Below are positions 10,673 to 23,444 of a stretch of 64,000 nucleotides of DNA, piece by piece. The number at the start of each line of letters is the position of its first letter. Position 1 is the first letter of the stretch. The DNA comes from Rotaria socialis (lineage: Eukaryota > Rotifera > Eurotatoria > Philodinida > Philodinidae). The stretch is from contig CAJNYU010000181.1 in NCBI GenBank assembly GCA_905331475.1, positions 248,001 to 312,000 of the forward strand. Direction: 5' to 3'. Both the position numbers and the translations under genes were made by a program. The notes under the pieces were generated by a model. It had not been told where the DNA came from. It saw only the letters and a list, made by a program, of their open reading frames with translations, and searched no databases.

Positions 10673-12783
10673 ATGTACCGGTATCTTACCATTTTGATAG
10701 CAAGTTTTGTGCTATTCGGAATTAGTTGTACTTGGGCAGCAAATTGGGCAGTACTTGTTGCTGGTTCTAATGGTTGGTATAACTATCGACATCAAGCTGA
10801 TGTTTGTCATGCATATCAAATTTTACATAAAAATGGTATTCCGGATTCAAATATTGTTGTTATGATGTATGATGATTTAGCTAAAAATGTCGAGTAAGTA
10901 GAAGAAAATATTTTTCGGGAGAATAATTTTATTTTTGATTTCAAGAAATCCAACCAAAGGTATTATTATCAATCATCCAGATGGAACTGATGTTTATCAT
11001 GGTGTGCCACATGATTATACTCATCTGGTAGGATAAATATATGATTGATTTCTATTATGTGTTTTTTTTGTTCGAATAGGAAGTAACACCAAAAAACTTT
11101 ATGCATGTTCTCCTTGGAGAAAAAGCTGCCTTGCAAGGTGTTGGTAGTGGTAAAGTCTTACAAAGGTAATTATAGACTTCTTCAATAAGTTAATTAATCA
11201 AAACACCATAGACTGTTAAGTGAAAAAACAGTTGGTAACGTAGGAAGATTGGTTCTCTAGACTAGAGATATGGAAAATCAGGCCCACTGCTGCCGAGAGG
11301 AAGAAAGTGAGATTTTCGTACTCTGCAATTCTAACTTTGAGAATATCAAACAAAGAAATTCTGTGACATTTCTTTCTAAATCGATACAAACAATAGAATA
11401 GCTCTTATAATATGTTTTAGCTAATTGTATAATACCGTATTTATCATTTCAGTGGTCCCGATGATAATGTTTTCATCTATTTTACTGATCATGGTGCAGT
11501 TGGTACGATGAATTGTTCTCTTAGAGAAACTCTTGAACAATATTGTTTTCTTCTCTATAGGTTTGGTTGCTTTTCCACATGGTGTTGTAGGTATTCTTAA
11601 GTTTTTAACAAAAATAAACTTACATTTTATATTTCAAGCTTCATGCTAAAGAATTGAATGAAACAATAACTAAAATGTACAATGAAAAGAAATACAAACA
11701 AGTAAGTAGAAGTTATTATTTCAAGTCGTTTTGTTATTCTGTAAATAAGTTTCTTTTCATTAAAGATGGCTATTTATATTGAAGCATGTGAATCTGGTTC
11801 CATGCTTGAAGGTCTTCTACCAGACAATATCAATATTTATGCAACAACTGCATCGAATGCAGAAGAATCATCGTACGCTTGTTATTATGATGAAAAACGA
11901 CAGACTTATTTAGGCGATGTTTATTCCGTTGTTTGGATGGAAGATTCCGATGCTGAAAAAATTGATCAAGAAACCTTATATCAACAATTTTTAGTTACGC
12001 AAAAATATACGAATACAAGTCATGTTATGCAATATGGTGATCTTGTAAGACATTGGTAATTGTCAAGAATAAAATCATATGATTTTTCTTTTCTAGACTT
12101 TAGGTCAAACACATAATGTTAGTGAATTTCAAGGTGCAACACAACAGATCTATAAGCACCATCGTAATTTACTTAAGAAACATCGTAATACTTTACTTAG
12201 AGTATGATCATTAACGATTTTCATTGAAAAGAGTCGTCTACTATCGATCTTTATCTTTTTTAGCGTGATGCTGTTCCAACAGAAGATGTTCGTATTGCAA
12301 TTGTTAGCCGTCGTTTAGCTGCTGCAGAAGATAATTCAGCTAAAAAACTAAAATTAGAACGTGAACTTGCTCAATTATACAATGTAAGTCTTAGTAATTT
12401 ATTGGAGAAGAATATTTCTGTACGATTTATTTTCATTTAGGATCGATCGATAATAACATCTCGTATTGAACAAATTGCCTCGAAAGCTTTACTCATCAAT
12501 CGTGGTGGTTATTTAGAAATTGTTACAGAAAAACGTATGAAATTAACAAAATATGATTGTTATCAATCGGTAACAGAACATATTCATGAGAAATGTTTTG
12601 ATCTTCAAGTATGTTATTCGAGTAAACTTCTTCATTGTGAATGAATTATTTCATTTTTAGAATGAATTTGTTCTTAATAAACTTTACATTATGGCAAATC
12701 TATGTGAAATAGGTCTTCGTGATTTTACTATGAAACAGGCTGTTGATGAAACCTGCAATGAACGACTCCATTTTGACTATTAA
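10673..12783 (+). CDS. LGMN: Legumain (asparaginyl endopeptidase, C13)
   Basis: About ten exons join cleanly from the ATG at 10673 to the TAA at 12781-12783. A signal peptide ([19 protein letters not shown]) is followed by the mature start [25 protein letters not shown]. The catalytic dyad is intact: His in [11 protein letters not shown] (about 11476-11502) and Cys in [13 protein letters not shown] (about 11775-11810). Other family blocks are [33 protein letters not shown] and [11 protein letters not shown]. The C-terminal prodomain is present, with its paired cysteines near the end ([32 protein letters not shown]). Legumain cleaves after Asn in acidic endolysosomes and is activated by autocleavage of this prodomain. 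The largest intron (about 11167-11452) holds nothing recognisable. The next gene begins 206 bases downstream on the same strand. Confidence 0.95.
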
Positions 12784-12989
12784 AACTCGTTCGACAAAGA
12801 TCATAACAGAAAAACATTTGACTGCCTATGATTTTTACTCTTGTTCTTTTTTTTATTTTATTTTAATTCTTTTTTTTTCTTTTTTCTCTAAATACATACA
12901 TTAAAACATGTCTACATAAACAGAGCAATAACGACGTTTTCTTTTTAGCATTATTTTTCTAACTTTTAACGTCTTGTCGGGGGGCACGT

Positions 12990-15900
12990 ATGCGTGAAAT
13001 GGAAAACGAACTTGATAATCGATTTCATTTTAATCAGAAAAATTATTTTCTTCGTTTTCAATCGCACGAAACTGAAAGTTCAAATTCGGCAATTTATTAT
13101 ATCAATAAACATGTTCGTCATGCGTTAGAATATTTTGTGGATGATCTCAAGCTTGATCAAAATAAAACTATCGACCGTTTTCTTGATGAACAAACTGTAA
13201 ATGAGATATTTATATTTATTGCACAATTATTATTATGTGATGATGATCGGTTAGTGAAAAAAAAAGTTGCTTCTCCAAAAAACAGAATATATGTTTTTTC
13301 TTCTAAATTTTAGTATTTGCGGTAACTGCGCCTTTATAATAGGAAGCACTGTTGAAACAGAGAAAGGTTTAAAACAATTTTTATCCATATTCACTGACGA
13401 TAGCACGATAGAAACAGTTGATATTTTACAATTATTATTTCAAATGCTGACACATGCGGATCCCGACTGTGTACTCAATGCGACCGGGACACTCGGTACT
13501 ATAGTATGTAGGTTCCGCACTCTAGACTTGTGATGGTTTTTCATCTTCATATCGGATACTGTCATAAGTTATTTTATTTGTTCATTCTCGGTTCAATCTT
13601 GATTGAAGAATAACAGGTTTTTCGGTTTTTTAGTCTGGATCGAAACAAGGACGTGATTTATTACTAAAACACGTTTCTGTTAGTGAGATGATTTTAAACA
13701 TATCAGTATTATTAAATTCAACCAACCCATGGATTGCTAGTAATGCAGCATTAGTACTAGCAAGGTGAGTAGTAACAGAAATGTTTTTTTTTATCAGAAT
13801 ATTTCTATTCGATTTTCTATGTTTTCAGACTCACTGTAGAAGAAGTTGGCTGTCAAATAATCTTAACACATAGTAGACATCATGAAATCTTAAATCAACT
13901 TTTAGCTGCACTTGATGTTAATGATCCTAGTCGTTCAACTAATATTGCCTTTGCTATAGCGCGTTTAATTGAAGGAGAAATTGGCAAGAAAATATTAATT
14001 AATGATTGTGGACAAAATAAATTTGTATGTAAAATTTTTTCAATGGAAATTTTATCTTTTTCTTCTTCTCAAGTTTGAAGCATTATTAATTATGCTTAAA
14101 ATCAACGAAGATAAAGGTATTAATAAAAATGCCTGTTATGCATTAAGTTGTTTATGTACAAGTCGATATGGTTATCAATTATGTATTGAATCCATAACAT
14201 TATTCTATAAAATACTTGTTGCTATTGAAACAATACTTTTATCAATCGAACATGAAGCTGTTTGGTTCGCGTTAATGTAATTGAAAATAGTTTGAATTTT
14301 TATTTTGTTTAAATTCTTATTTATCTATTCAGGTGTCTGACAACAATTGCTAAGCATGATGGAGCATATGAACATTTATGTAATTCAAAACAATTAACAG
14401 AAATAATAAAACAAGTCCAAGAAACATGGATTGAATTTAAAGATATTCAAGATGAATCAAAGTTACTTTGGTTTATGCTACATAAAAATATCAAACCTAA
14501 TCGACCGACAATCGATGGTTCAAAATGTGAATTTTTGTATGCCAACTTCTATGATTTGTTTTTGATTTAGAGTGTCGAGATACTTCGGTCGATTTTTCTT
14601 GGGATCCGTGTTTGTTTACTGAAGATGACACGGATCTACAATATCGTGTTATATTAGGTACAAGTTATGTTAAATTTTTTTCTCAATATTTCAATTGAAT
14701 TATTTAAGATGATGTTCCTTTTACAATAACAAATAAAACAAATTATTCTATCAATGATTTAAAACCAAACTCAAATTATAATGTAAAAATTCAATTTATA
14801 ACATCGCAAGGAGAAAGTATTCCTAGCGATGCAACACCATTTCATACGGACGATGAATGTAAGTTACATGGTCTGCTATCTGTAGATCTAAGGGAAATCT
14901 AGAAGCTATATTGAATAGCGACATAGCACAATTTTCTATTGAAGTATTATGGCAATGATTGAGAAGTTAAAGGATATTAGATGTATGGCTTCGATTGATT
15001 GGAAATAGAAGACTTTTCTCGTGCATTATGACATAGTTAAATCTTGAAATATGCATAAAATAACTTTCTATATTTATGGCTTCTACTACATAGAAAAACA
15101 AACAATGACATATAAGACTTCTAAGTATATGACTTAGATTGATAGTAATTGCGACGTTGAATTGAGATTACACATAATGAATCATTTTAGTACCACGACC
15201 GGTGATTAACCTTCATGCTGTTCGTATCACAACATCCGCACTTCGTGTAGTTTGGGAACCGCCTGATTTTACTGCGTGCACCACATTCAAAGGTTATCAA
15301 ATATACTTGAGTAAGAACAATGTCGTCATTTTGTTTTTTTTTCAGAATATTCTATTATAACCAAGAAAATCTATTTAGATGAATTTGAATATGAATTTAC
15401 AAACGAATGTGAAACAACAATGAATTCATTGACAGCTAATACAACTTATCAAATTACTGTATGTCCTGTCAGTGTCAAAGGAAAAGGAGAAACAACTTCA
15501 ATCAATGTAAAAACTGAATCTGCCGGTATTATTATTAAAATTATTTCAATAAGATTTACAATGAATATTTTTCTATTTTAGGTGATTGTCTTCCAGCACC
15601 ACCCACATTTTCAGTAATTGGTCGACGTGAATTACATATAAAATGGCAACCGCCAGAAGTTATTTCTGGTCGATTCTCTCGGTACGAACTTCTTTGTAAT
15701 GGTCGATGTATTTATTCTGGAACCGATCAAGAATATCATGCATCAAAGCTTAAATGTGATACAGAATATATAATAGAAGTGTGTGTAATTACAAACGATG
15801 GTCGTTTTCGTAGTCGACCAGTCAAAGCTCGAACATTAAGAGATGAATGTTAGTAAAGCCTTTTTTCGCGTCTTCTTTGTATAAAGAAAAAGTAATTGTA

Positions 15901-16488
15901 TTTTCTGTTTCTTATTACGTCTAGTTCAAAATACGATTCGTCATTCACTTTATGAACGACCCACACACGTTCCAGTTAAATTTAAGCGTGCCGATACGAT
16001 TAATGCTCGAAAAGTGTCACCAATTATGGAGCGACGTGCAGCAAAAGAAAGTAAATTTTTGTTTTATCATAAATTTATTTTCATTATCCCTATTTCATCT
16101 AGTGCCTGTCATTAATCAAAACGTACAAATTACGACAATTCGTTCCATGCAATTAAAAGTAAAATCGAAATGTCTTTTTTTTCTCTTCATTTTACTCCAT
16201 TTTTCTTTTTAGGCAGAAGTTCCATCCTACAGCCGAGCATTGCCCGGTTTATTTCGAAATGCACCATTACGTCCTATACGAGCTTATCCTCGATCTAAAA
16301 CAGATCTAGCTTTACAGCCGATATCAGCAACTGTAATTATTCCTACGTTGAGTATTAATCATCAAGCACATATCACTCATGCAACACGATCAAGAGCCTT
16401 TCGATATCCAATATTAACAAAATCCTATGAACGTTCCTCATCAATTTCATTAACTGATTCAAATTATGCTTTTCGACGATATAGTTAA
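12990..16488 (+). CDS. ARM-repeat protein with fibronectin III domains
   Basis: The ATG at 12990 opens a gene of about 14 exons ending with TAA at 16488. The first half reads as ARM/HEAT helices: MLTHADPDCVLNATGTLGTI, MILNISVLLNSTNPWIASNA, IAFAIARLIEGEIGKKI, KNACYALSCLCTSRYG and EAVWFALMCLTTIAKHDGAY. The second half has two clear fibronectin III domains (PRPVINLHAVRITTSALRVV with WEPPDFTACTTFKGYQIYL; APPTFSVIGRRELHIKWQPP) and a degenerate one before them (about 14580-14860, DLKPNSNYNVKIQF). A basic, Arg-rich, probably disordered tail of about 150 residues closes it. There is no signal peptide or membrane segment, so it should be intracellular. I do not recognise an orthologue; a scaffold role is inferred from the domains only. 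It converges on the minus-strand gene ending at 16828. Confidence 0.8.
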
Positions 16489-16827
16489 TTTTTTGTTTTA
16501 TAATGAAAGAAAAAAATATTTATCGATTTTTTCCGCCTGTGATTTGATATAATAAAACATATCTAAATGGGACGAAAATTAGTAAAACTTGTTGTTTCCT
16601 AGAAAAACAATGTTTGTGATTTAAATTAGTTAGTTAATAGTATTTATTCTATTATTTTTCGTCTCAATATACAATAGTCAAAATATGAGCATTGCATGCT
16701 CAATGTCATTGAATTGAGGTTAAGTGATTAAATGAAGTTTTTGTGTTTTGATGATGTTGCTTTGTTATGGACGAAAATATGGGTATCTTTCAATTTTCGA
16801 TGAATCAGGAAATGTATAACTAAAAAT

Positions 16828-18116
16828 TCAGAGGAATATATTTTTGTCAATATTTTTTCCTACGCTCTTATACCTTTTACTATATTCAGTAGGAGCCGGT
16901 TCAGATATAAGATAAGATAATGGTCGTCCGAGTGAAGTATAATCAGCTTGTGCAACAGCCAAAGATGGAGAACGTGACAGTTCTTTCAGTTTTGCATAAC
17001 GATGAGCAGTTTCTGTACCACCTAGTAAAATTATTTTTAAAAAACAAATAGCAATTATTCATTTCCATAAGAAAATTTTCTGAACCTGGATAGTTTTGAT
17101 TGATTCCTGCTTTAATCAAATGTGTATTGTAATCAGAAGCATAGATAAATGATCGTGATTTTATTGGTTTTCTTGTATTAAATGGTCCAATGTCTATGAA
17201 GAAATCGGCAGATGAGAGTAGAATTTAATGTTTTGATAAATCAACCTGCCGGTCGTGGTGTTCCTATAGGTTCCGAAAATTGTTGTTTTTCAATGGATGA
17301 TTGTTGATAAAGGTTTGGCGATGAACCATTATCTATAATGAATAGTGAAATATTTGTTTTTCGAAACAAATACACAGTTTTAATTACGTTGAAAAGAATA
17401 AGCCCAATCTTTCCAATCAGGTGTTGTTGTTTCAGGTAGTTTTCGATCAGCCCATATTTTATGAATATCTATTGGTTGTTTGGCATAACGAGTTAAATTA
17501 TTTCGATAACCAACATAACGATCAGTTACACCGAGATGATGAGCTATGTTATCTAATCGAGAATAAGAACCTGATGCATGAGGAGAAAGACTCTAGGAAA
17601 ATGAATCTTTCGTAAAGAAAAGAAAAGAAATAAGACAAGAAAAAGTTTTACGTGAAGATATTCAAGTAATGAATCATCTAGAAAGAATAGATTTGATTGA
17701 AAAATAATGATTAAGATAAAAATGAACTAAGCTTACATGCCCAATTGTGTATTTCACGTATTTGATTATGTTCTTTCTTTTTAAGCGCAACCGAATGAAG
17801 TTTAACGTTGAGTTGTTGAGCAAGTTCGCTTCCTTTTGAGACTAATTCTTTGATATCTATATTAGAAATAAGATTTATACGAAATAAGTTAATTTTATTT
17901 ACTTGTTTCATTAAATTTCATTTCATCGGAGTTAAATTGTTTCGCCAAACTTTTCGATGCACGTTGAAATTCATAATCAAGTTTAATATTATCCAATGCA
18001 TTATTGATAAGTTTTATATGATTAATTATTTCTGATGTTGTATAATGACAATCAGATGTTAATATTTGTGTGAAATTTGATTGAAGGTTTTTTATATCTT
18101 TGTCTAAGAAAGACAT
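16828..18116 (-). CDS. Unrecognised coiled/Tyr-rich protein
   Basis: Seven or eight minus-strand exons join in frame from the ATG at 18116-18114 (MSFLDKDIKNLQSNF) to the TGA at 16830-16828, giving about 310 residues. The first third is helical and probably coiled-coil (IKLINNALDNIKLDYEFQ; LVSKGSELAQQLNVKLHSV). Then comes LDNIAHHLGVTDRYVGYRNN, LTRYAKQPIDIHKIWADRK and TPDWKDWAYSFQ, followed by a loose Pro/Tyr/Ser-rich part (FNTRKPIKSRSFIYASDYN; ETAHRYAKLKELSRSPS). No catalytic motif, signal or membrane segment is seen. Short Tyr/Arg-rich repeats of this look occur in axonemal or microtubule-inner proteins, but I cannot name a family and that link is weak. Every junction keeps the frame, so it is very likely a real expressed gene. 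It is convergent with the ARM-FN3 gene, 339 bases apart. Confidence 0.65.
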
Positions 18117-19075
18117 GCTGTCGTGTACTCGAGAAAAAAACCTAATGAAAACAAAATGTTACGAGTGTCATTCACTTTTCTTTTATTATTACTTAGCAAC
18201 ATAGTTTTTATACATATAGAAAAATTCGCAAACAGATAAAATTATTTTTTATGTTCTGTCAATGGAATTATTTAGAAAGCAATATATCTCATGTTGTTTA
18301 ATGTCATTGTTTGGTCAATTCTTCTATTTCAAGGTTTTCTTGTCAGGTTTAATCATCTGACAATTGCTTTTGCAAATATATCACCATCGAAAATGACAAG
18401 TTAGATTCGAGTAGATTTTGTGTTTTTCACATAAGTAAGATTTCAACTGTATGAAATTCGGTCCGATGCTTGGATGATGATTGCTTCCAGAAAAAGTGAA
18501 ATTTCAAGGTCGCTCTACGTAGTCGCTATTATAATGGGGGTTAGGAGTTCTTTTAGAAACTGTTAAACATATTGTACTTTCAAATAACCATTAAGTAGTT
18601 ATCGTGAAAATTGATCACTAAGTGAACTTTCTCCATGTGTACTTGTATTAAAGAAGAGATTTCTTTTGAAGATTTTTAAAAATTTTCCATTATAGGATTT
18701 ATCGCGTTATACTTACAATGATTTGTCAAGGCTAACTCAAAAAACAAAATAAAGAATTATTTGGAGATACAACTAATCTATACTACAATAGATCAAAAAC
18801 CGTTTCGCTAGATGAATTAACGTTCTTCTGGAGTTCATATTTTTTTTATTCTTAAAGAAAGATTTCGATTGAATTATTAATTATAACTATGGTTCAGTAT
18901 CAATTCATTTTTTTCCAGCTGAAATTCGTTGATAGTGTCATTTCGAAGATTTAAAAACTCATCGTTTGATTTCGCTCTTAATATTTTCTGATTTTGCATT
19001 TGTACGATCCATGAGTCCCGACATTATTGATGAGAAAGGTATGTTTCGCGAAAATAAAAGAGAGAAGAGCGGAGT
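18117..19075. other. Intergenic, nothing recognised
   Basis: AT-rich, no open frame of note and no terminal repeats. A short in-frame start (MSPDIIDEK) followed by a gtatgt donor at 19011-19039 might be a first exon of the small frame that follows, but no acceptor of normal spacing joins them. Confidence 0.4.
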
Positions 19076-19429
19076 TTGACAAAAAAATTGACAATAAATG
19101 AATACGAGCAACGAACTTTAAGATTTATTACAAGTCCAAATTGTCCCTATCGCTTTCATTCTTCAAAGAATAAAATAGAACCAGCTATATTCAAACATAT
19201 CACTACGAAAACGCTATTCGTGCCTATGAACAGATTTTTGACAAACAATATTGATTCCTCAGAAGTAAAACAGATGTATTTGAAGCTATTTACATATGAG
19301 TATAAAGAGAATGGGGTCTCAATATTTCATTTTAATTATTTTGAAGTTCAAACAAAAGAAAATTTTCTTTTAAATTCAGGTTTCGGAGCCATCTTTGCCA
19401 ACGCACAGGACATAGTGTTAAAAGTTTAA
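19076..19429 (+). CDS. Hypothetical protein fragment, 117 codons
   Basis: Open frame starting at TTG, with no in-frame ATG at its front, so it would be an internal or terminal exon if real. The product is basic at the start (TKKLTINEYEQRTLRF) and then mixed (ITTKTLFVPMNRF; NSGFGAIFANAQDIVLKV). I do not recognise a family. It lies at the edge of a gene-poor, repeat-bearing zone, and could be a gene remnant or a chance frame. Confidence 0.2.
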   Translation: MTKKLTINEYEQRTLRFITSPNCPYRFHSSKNKIEPAIFKHITTKTLFVPMNRFLTNNIDSSEVKQMYLKLFTYEYKENGVSIFHFNYFEVQTKENFLLNSGFGAIFANAQDIVLKV

Positions 19430-20197
19430 AAAAAATAAAACTCAAATTTGAACGAATTTTTTTCTAACTTTTGCATTGTGGAGATCATGGAGCCAAAACA
19501 TGACCACTAAAACTGTGTATACCAAGTGTGTCGATATTGATGGCACCCTTGGATGATTCTCCTTCATCCTCTTTCTATTCTCCTTCCATTGTTCTAATAT
19601 AACTCTCCTATTTCTCTCCTATAAATACGTGTATTATGTATGCAGTTGTTACACTCTGGATATGTGAACAAGTAAATAAATATAGCCGAGAGTGGCGGTA
19701 AGCTACTCCACCTCTATCCAATTTGCCACTATGTATCAATCCAAACAGGGTCCCATATTTATCGTTACATCAAGTATAAACAAAATTAAACACTCGCGTC
19801 GGACTTCATGATATTGATATAGTACCGTGTCATTTTTTCTTTCGGTAATGGGGTGGAATGTGGATTTCCGTACCATGGAGCATGTTTTACTTTCGTTATA
19901 TCGGTCATGATTACAATTATTGCCCTTTGATAAATTACAAGAGTCTGGGCAAACCTATGACCGCTCAATTCTTTTCATTAGCTACCTAAGTGTCACTAGC
20001 CTCTTATGCTTCGAGTAATTTTAGCAGACTTTGTTGCTCCTCACGATACTATACAAGTACCTATTACTTAATGCCTCCAATATACGAGCCACTGTTACCA
20101 TTTCATCGCTCACATCTAGCCTTGTTTGCTTCCGTGTGCTTTCCAGCAGACTGAACTCATTATTTCGCTCGTAAACAAAACTTCTTGGGTGTGCATT
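19430..20197. other. Gene-poor stretch with a promoter-like patch
   Basis: Less AT-rich than its surroundings. At about 19620-19685 a tataaata motif is followed by aataaa-like signals. No coding capacity recognised. Confidence 0.35.
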
Positions 20198-21520
20198 TTA
20201 AGTGCCCCCCCCCTCAAATCTGAGTTGTCACTTAGAATCGTCTGTTTGAGCTGAAATTTTCAGGCATGACTGGTCTTCATTAGAAACAGTGTTGATAAAG
20301 ATTTCAGCTCGATAAATTGAACTGAACCGAAAATATGGCTTATTTGCGTACGAATTATGGCCGCCAGGAGAATCCCTAAGGCTCTGGCAGTAGGAGAGCT
20401 ATAAAAGTCGCGCTTGTTTTAAATTAAACCCAGCACCAATACGCAACTTTTGCCAGAACAGAATTTTAAAATTTGCTTTAGTTCGTATTTTACAAGCATT
20501 TTACTTGGATAGGGGTCGAAATTTGACTCAGAATGGTCGCCTGCTGGTATAGAATCCGACTTTTCTCAGTTCAGGAATATAAATATAAAAAATCTGATCG
20601 GACAAGATTTTACTTACACTTGAAGCTTCAAAGTACAAAAAATGACCTTAATATCTTAAATTGCTTGAAACTAGTTGCATTTTTTCTGACAAAAAAAATC
20701 TTGTTTTGAGAAGAACGACAAATAAGTTTAAGAATCATTTTTTATTGTTTAAACTTGAAAAAAATTCCAAAGAAGATCTATTTGTTATATTTTTACACTG
20801 AACCTTTTCGATGATGTTATCAATGATATCAACTCGTTCCATCTATAAACGATCTTTATTATTAGCTCTATTCTTTCAACTGACACACCTATACTTATGA
20901 AAAATGAGAGTTTTTAACCTAATAAACATAGCTAACATTGCTTTTAACCCTTTCAATTGAATTAAATCGATAGAACTATCATTTCTGCACATATTCATTG
21001 TATTTTTTCTTTCGTAAACTGATTTCTTTAATTACAAGACAGTGATCTATGACGCGACGTTAAAAGATCGTCGTCTGGCCAAGAACTGCCACTTTTTTTA
21101 TTTCAGAGAACATTTTTATGGAAACCAAACTTCATATTCGTGATCAGCGTACTGAGTAAGCTATGTCTAGATCAAACTCCGGGAAAGAAGGAAAAACAAA
21201 TTGTTTTCGGGAGGGTGACCAAAGCACAATGATTTTCCAAAAAAAAGTACACTATTTTGTTCAGAATTTTATACTGATTCCAACCATGTAATTATTTCTC
21301 TCAGAAAATAGTTCGGTCCAAAAATGACCTTAGGGGCACTTGTCTTTTCTTGAAAAACGACAGTACAGCTTAGTATTTTTCGATAAATCCCTTCAAATTG
21401 AACTTTTAAAAAAGAACCTATATATATTCTGAAAGAGGAGACTTTGAAGCATATACCCATGATAAAAGCTCAAAGTTTAATCTTTTCGAAAAAATCTACT
21501 GTTTTAAGGGGGCCCCTTAA
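20198..21520. mobile_element. Candidate piggyBac-like non-autonomous element
   Basis: TTAA at 20198-20201 is followed by GTGCCCCCCCCC. At the other end GGGGGCCCC is followed by TTAA (21517-21520). Read inward, the two ends are GTGCCCCC and GGGGCCCCC, both C-rich as in piggyBac elements, which insert at TTAA and duplicate it. The 1.3-kb body has no transposase frame. The terminal repeats are short and imperfect, so this could be coincidence in C-runs. Confidence 0.35.
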
Positions 21521-22137
21521 GACATGTGTGTGATTTATTTACATCAAATCCACCCAAATGCCTCAGCTTTTCTGGGTATCATTCAACACATGTGTAATGA
21601 GTCAGTGACATTTAATCCATCGAACTTTCACGACTGTTCAAGATGATACTCAAGAGGAATAAAATTTTGACAGCAACTCTTCGCTTAGGCAATAAGATAT
21701 ATATTCACTGCTACTTAGTCTACAAAAAATGCAAAGAAAATGTACAATGAAATATTTCACGACTGTTACTGTAAATACATGAGGGAAGCCCATAGTGCAA
21801 TTTAGAAAAAAAACGTCAAGTCGACGACACAACACGAACTAAAACGTTTTTTCGTATGCCAATTTATTTCTTCTTTAATAGTACTAAAACGTTGCAGCAA
21901 TAAAATTTCAAAGTCTTCCGTTCCCTAGCAGTCAACTGAAAATGTTTGTCACAATACAACAATTTACTTTATTAAATGATTCGTAAAACAAATACTGCAG
22001 CACCAATATAAGAAGAAGAAAAACAATCTTTTCTAATCACAAAACAAAAGTGTTCGATCGAAGATCTCTACCTTCTATAACTGTACAAAAAATAGAAAGA
22101 AGAAACATACGAACAACACAGACGATAACCGACCTCT
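21521..22137. other. Intergenic up to the assembly gap
   Basis: Nothing recognised; short open frames only. Confidence 0.4.
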
Positions 22138-22237
22138 NNNNNNNNNNNNNNNNNNNNNNNNNNNNNNNNNNNNNNNNNNNNNNNNNNNNNNNNNNNNNNN
22201 NNNNNNNNNNNNNNNNNNNNNNNNNNNNNNNNNNNNN
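22138..22237. other. Assembly gap (100 N)
   Basis: A run of exactly 100 Ns, the usual placeholder for a gap of unknown length. Flanking sequence on the right (CGTATCCGACCGTATCCGAT) is short-period and GC-richer than the region, so a repeat probably broke the assembly. Confidence 0.95.
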
Positions 22238-23444
22238 GTGGTCGGATATTTCCGTATCCGACCGTATCCGATCGTTTATGGCACGATACAAAACGACCGT
22301 AATACGGTGCATACCAAATGGCCGTAAATTATGGTCAAACGGCCGTGCACGACACAAGCTGATCGACCTGGGACCGCTTGTCAGGATTCCAGCGAAAAAA
22401 TTATTAGAAAAAGGACGTCCCCTCGGGATTTATCAGGACATTACGATGTATGCTCTATAACAGAATAAATAAATCACTGGTTTAACCATTGATCTTCGAT
22501 CATAAGATTGATGAGAACTCGAAAATGCTTGACTTATAATTATCGGAAAGTGTTGCTAGAAGAAGAAGAAGATTTTTCATTTCTTTTGAAGAGAATATAA
22601 TGATTAATTTTCACATTTCTTCATTTTAATTAACATGAGCGTAAAGAGTTCTTTCTACAGTTGCATTGACATTAGTTTAATGGGCACTTTGAAGTTGTAG
22701 AAACATGCTTAGAAATTAATGTTCTTTTTTTGTTGCTGTTCTTTGTATAATCTAGTCAGATATTTACAATGCATTATTTGTTAGTCCTCATAATTCATTA
22801 TGAGCTAAGGAATAAATGTATTATTATATTGAGGAACCTTAATCATACAAATAAAAATATCCTAGTATGGCTAAAATTGTAGTTTGTATTAATTTGTTCG
22901 TCTATCAAGTACAACTCAATGTTCGGAATTGAAAAATATCTACTTGATTTAATTCTCAAATAGAACCTTTATTTACCATTAAACATTTCTTTTAGATATA
23001 TTTTCAATGAAATACAAATATCCGATGATACTTAACAGGTAAATTCTTTTCTATTTTACTTGAATTTTTAAACAAATATATTTCTCTTGTAAAATTTATT
23101 TTCTCAGAATTTAAAATGAATTAGAAATACAAATAATTTCTATTTTGAAAAATATCTACTGGAACTAAATTATTCGACAGGGATATTCTGAGATTGATAT
23201 CAATTGAAATAACAATAAAATGTGATAAGTCAAAATGGGAAACACTTAGAGGAAGTGAATTCTTCAATAAGAAGGAATTTCCAATAATAACAGAACAAGT
23301 GTTTTTAGACTTTTCGCGAATTCTATCATCAGATAATAAGAGACACTTGAATTTAATTTGTCTATTGATAACTACATACACTGTAAAAATAAATCTGCAG
23401 GATAATAAACGGAAAAAACGTTTTTGATGGGGTATTTAACAAAA
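22238..23444. other. Gap-flanking GC-richer patch, then AT-rich intergenic
   Basis: The first 200 bases are rich in CGG/CCG with short repeats (CCGTATCCGA, AACGGCCGT), unlike the host background. From about 22460 the sequence is AT-rich with only chance open frames. Confidence 0.4.

Noticed and set aside
13267-13533. A separate start inside the ARM-FN3 gene.
   Set aside because: The front of this frame is intron; the coding part starts after the acceptor near 13313 and joins the preceding exon.
19520-19780. A possible solo LTR: TATA-like and polyadenylation-like signals in a row.
   Set aside because: No matching second copy, no convincing TG..CA ends and no target duplication could be found, so it is not listed as an element.
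22037-22460. Open frames on both strands running through the 100-N gap.
   Set aside because: They exist only because the unknown bases carry no stop codons; there is no family signal on either side.
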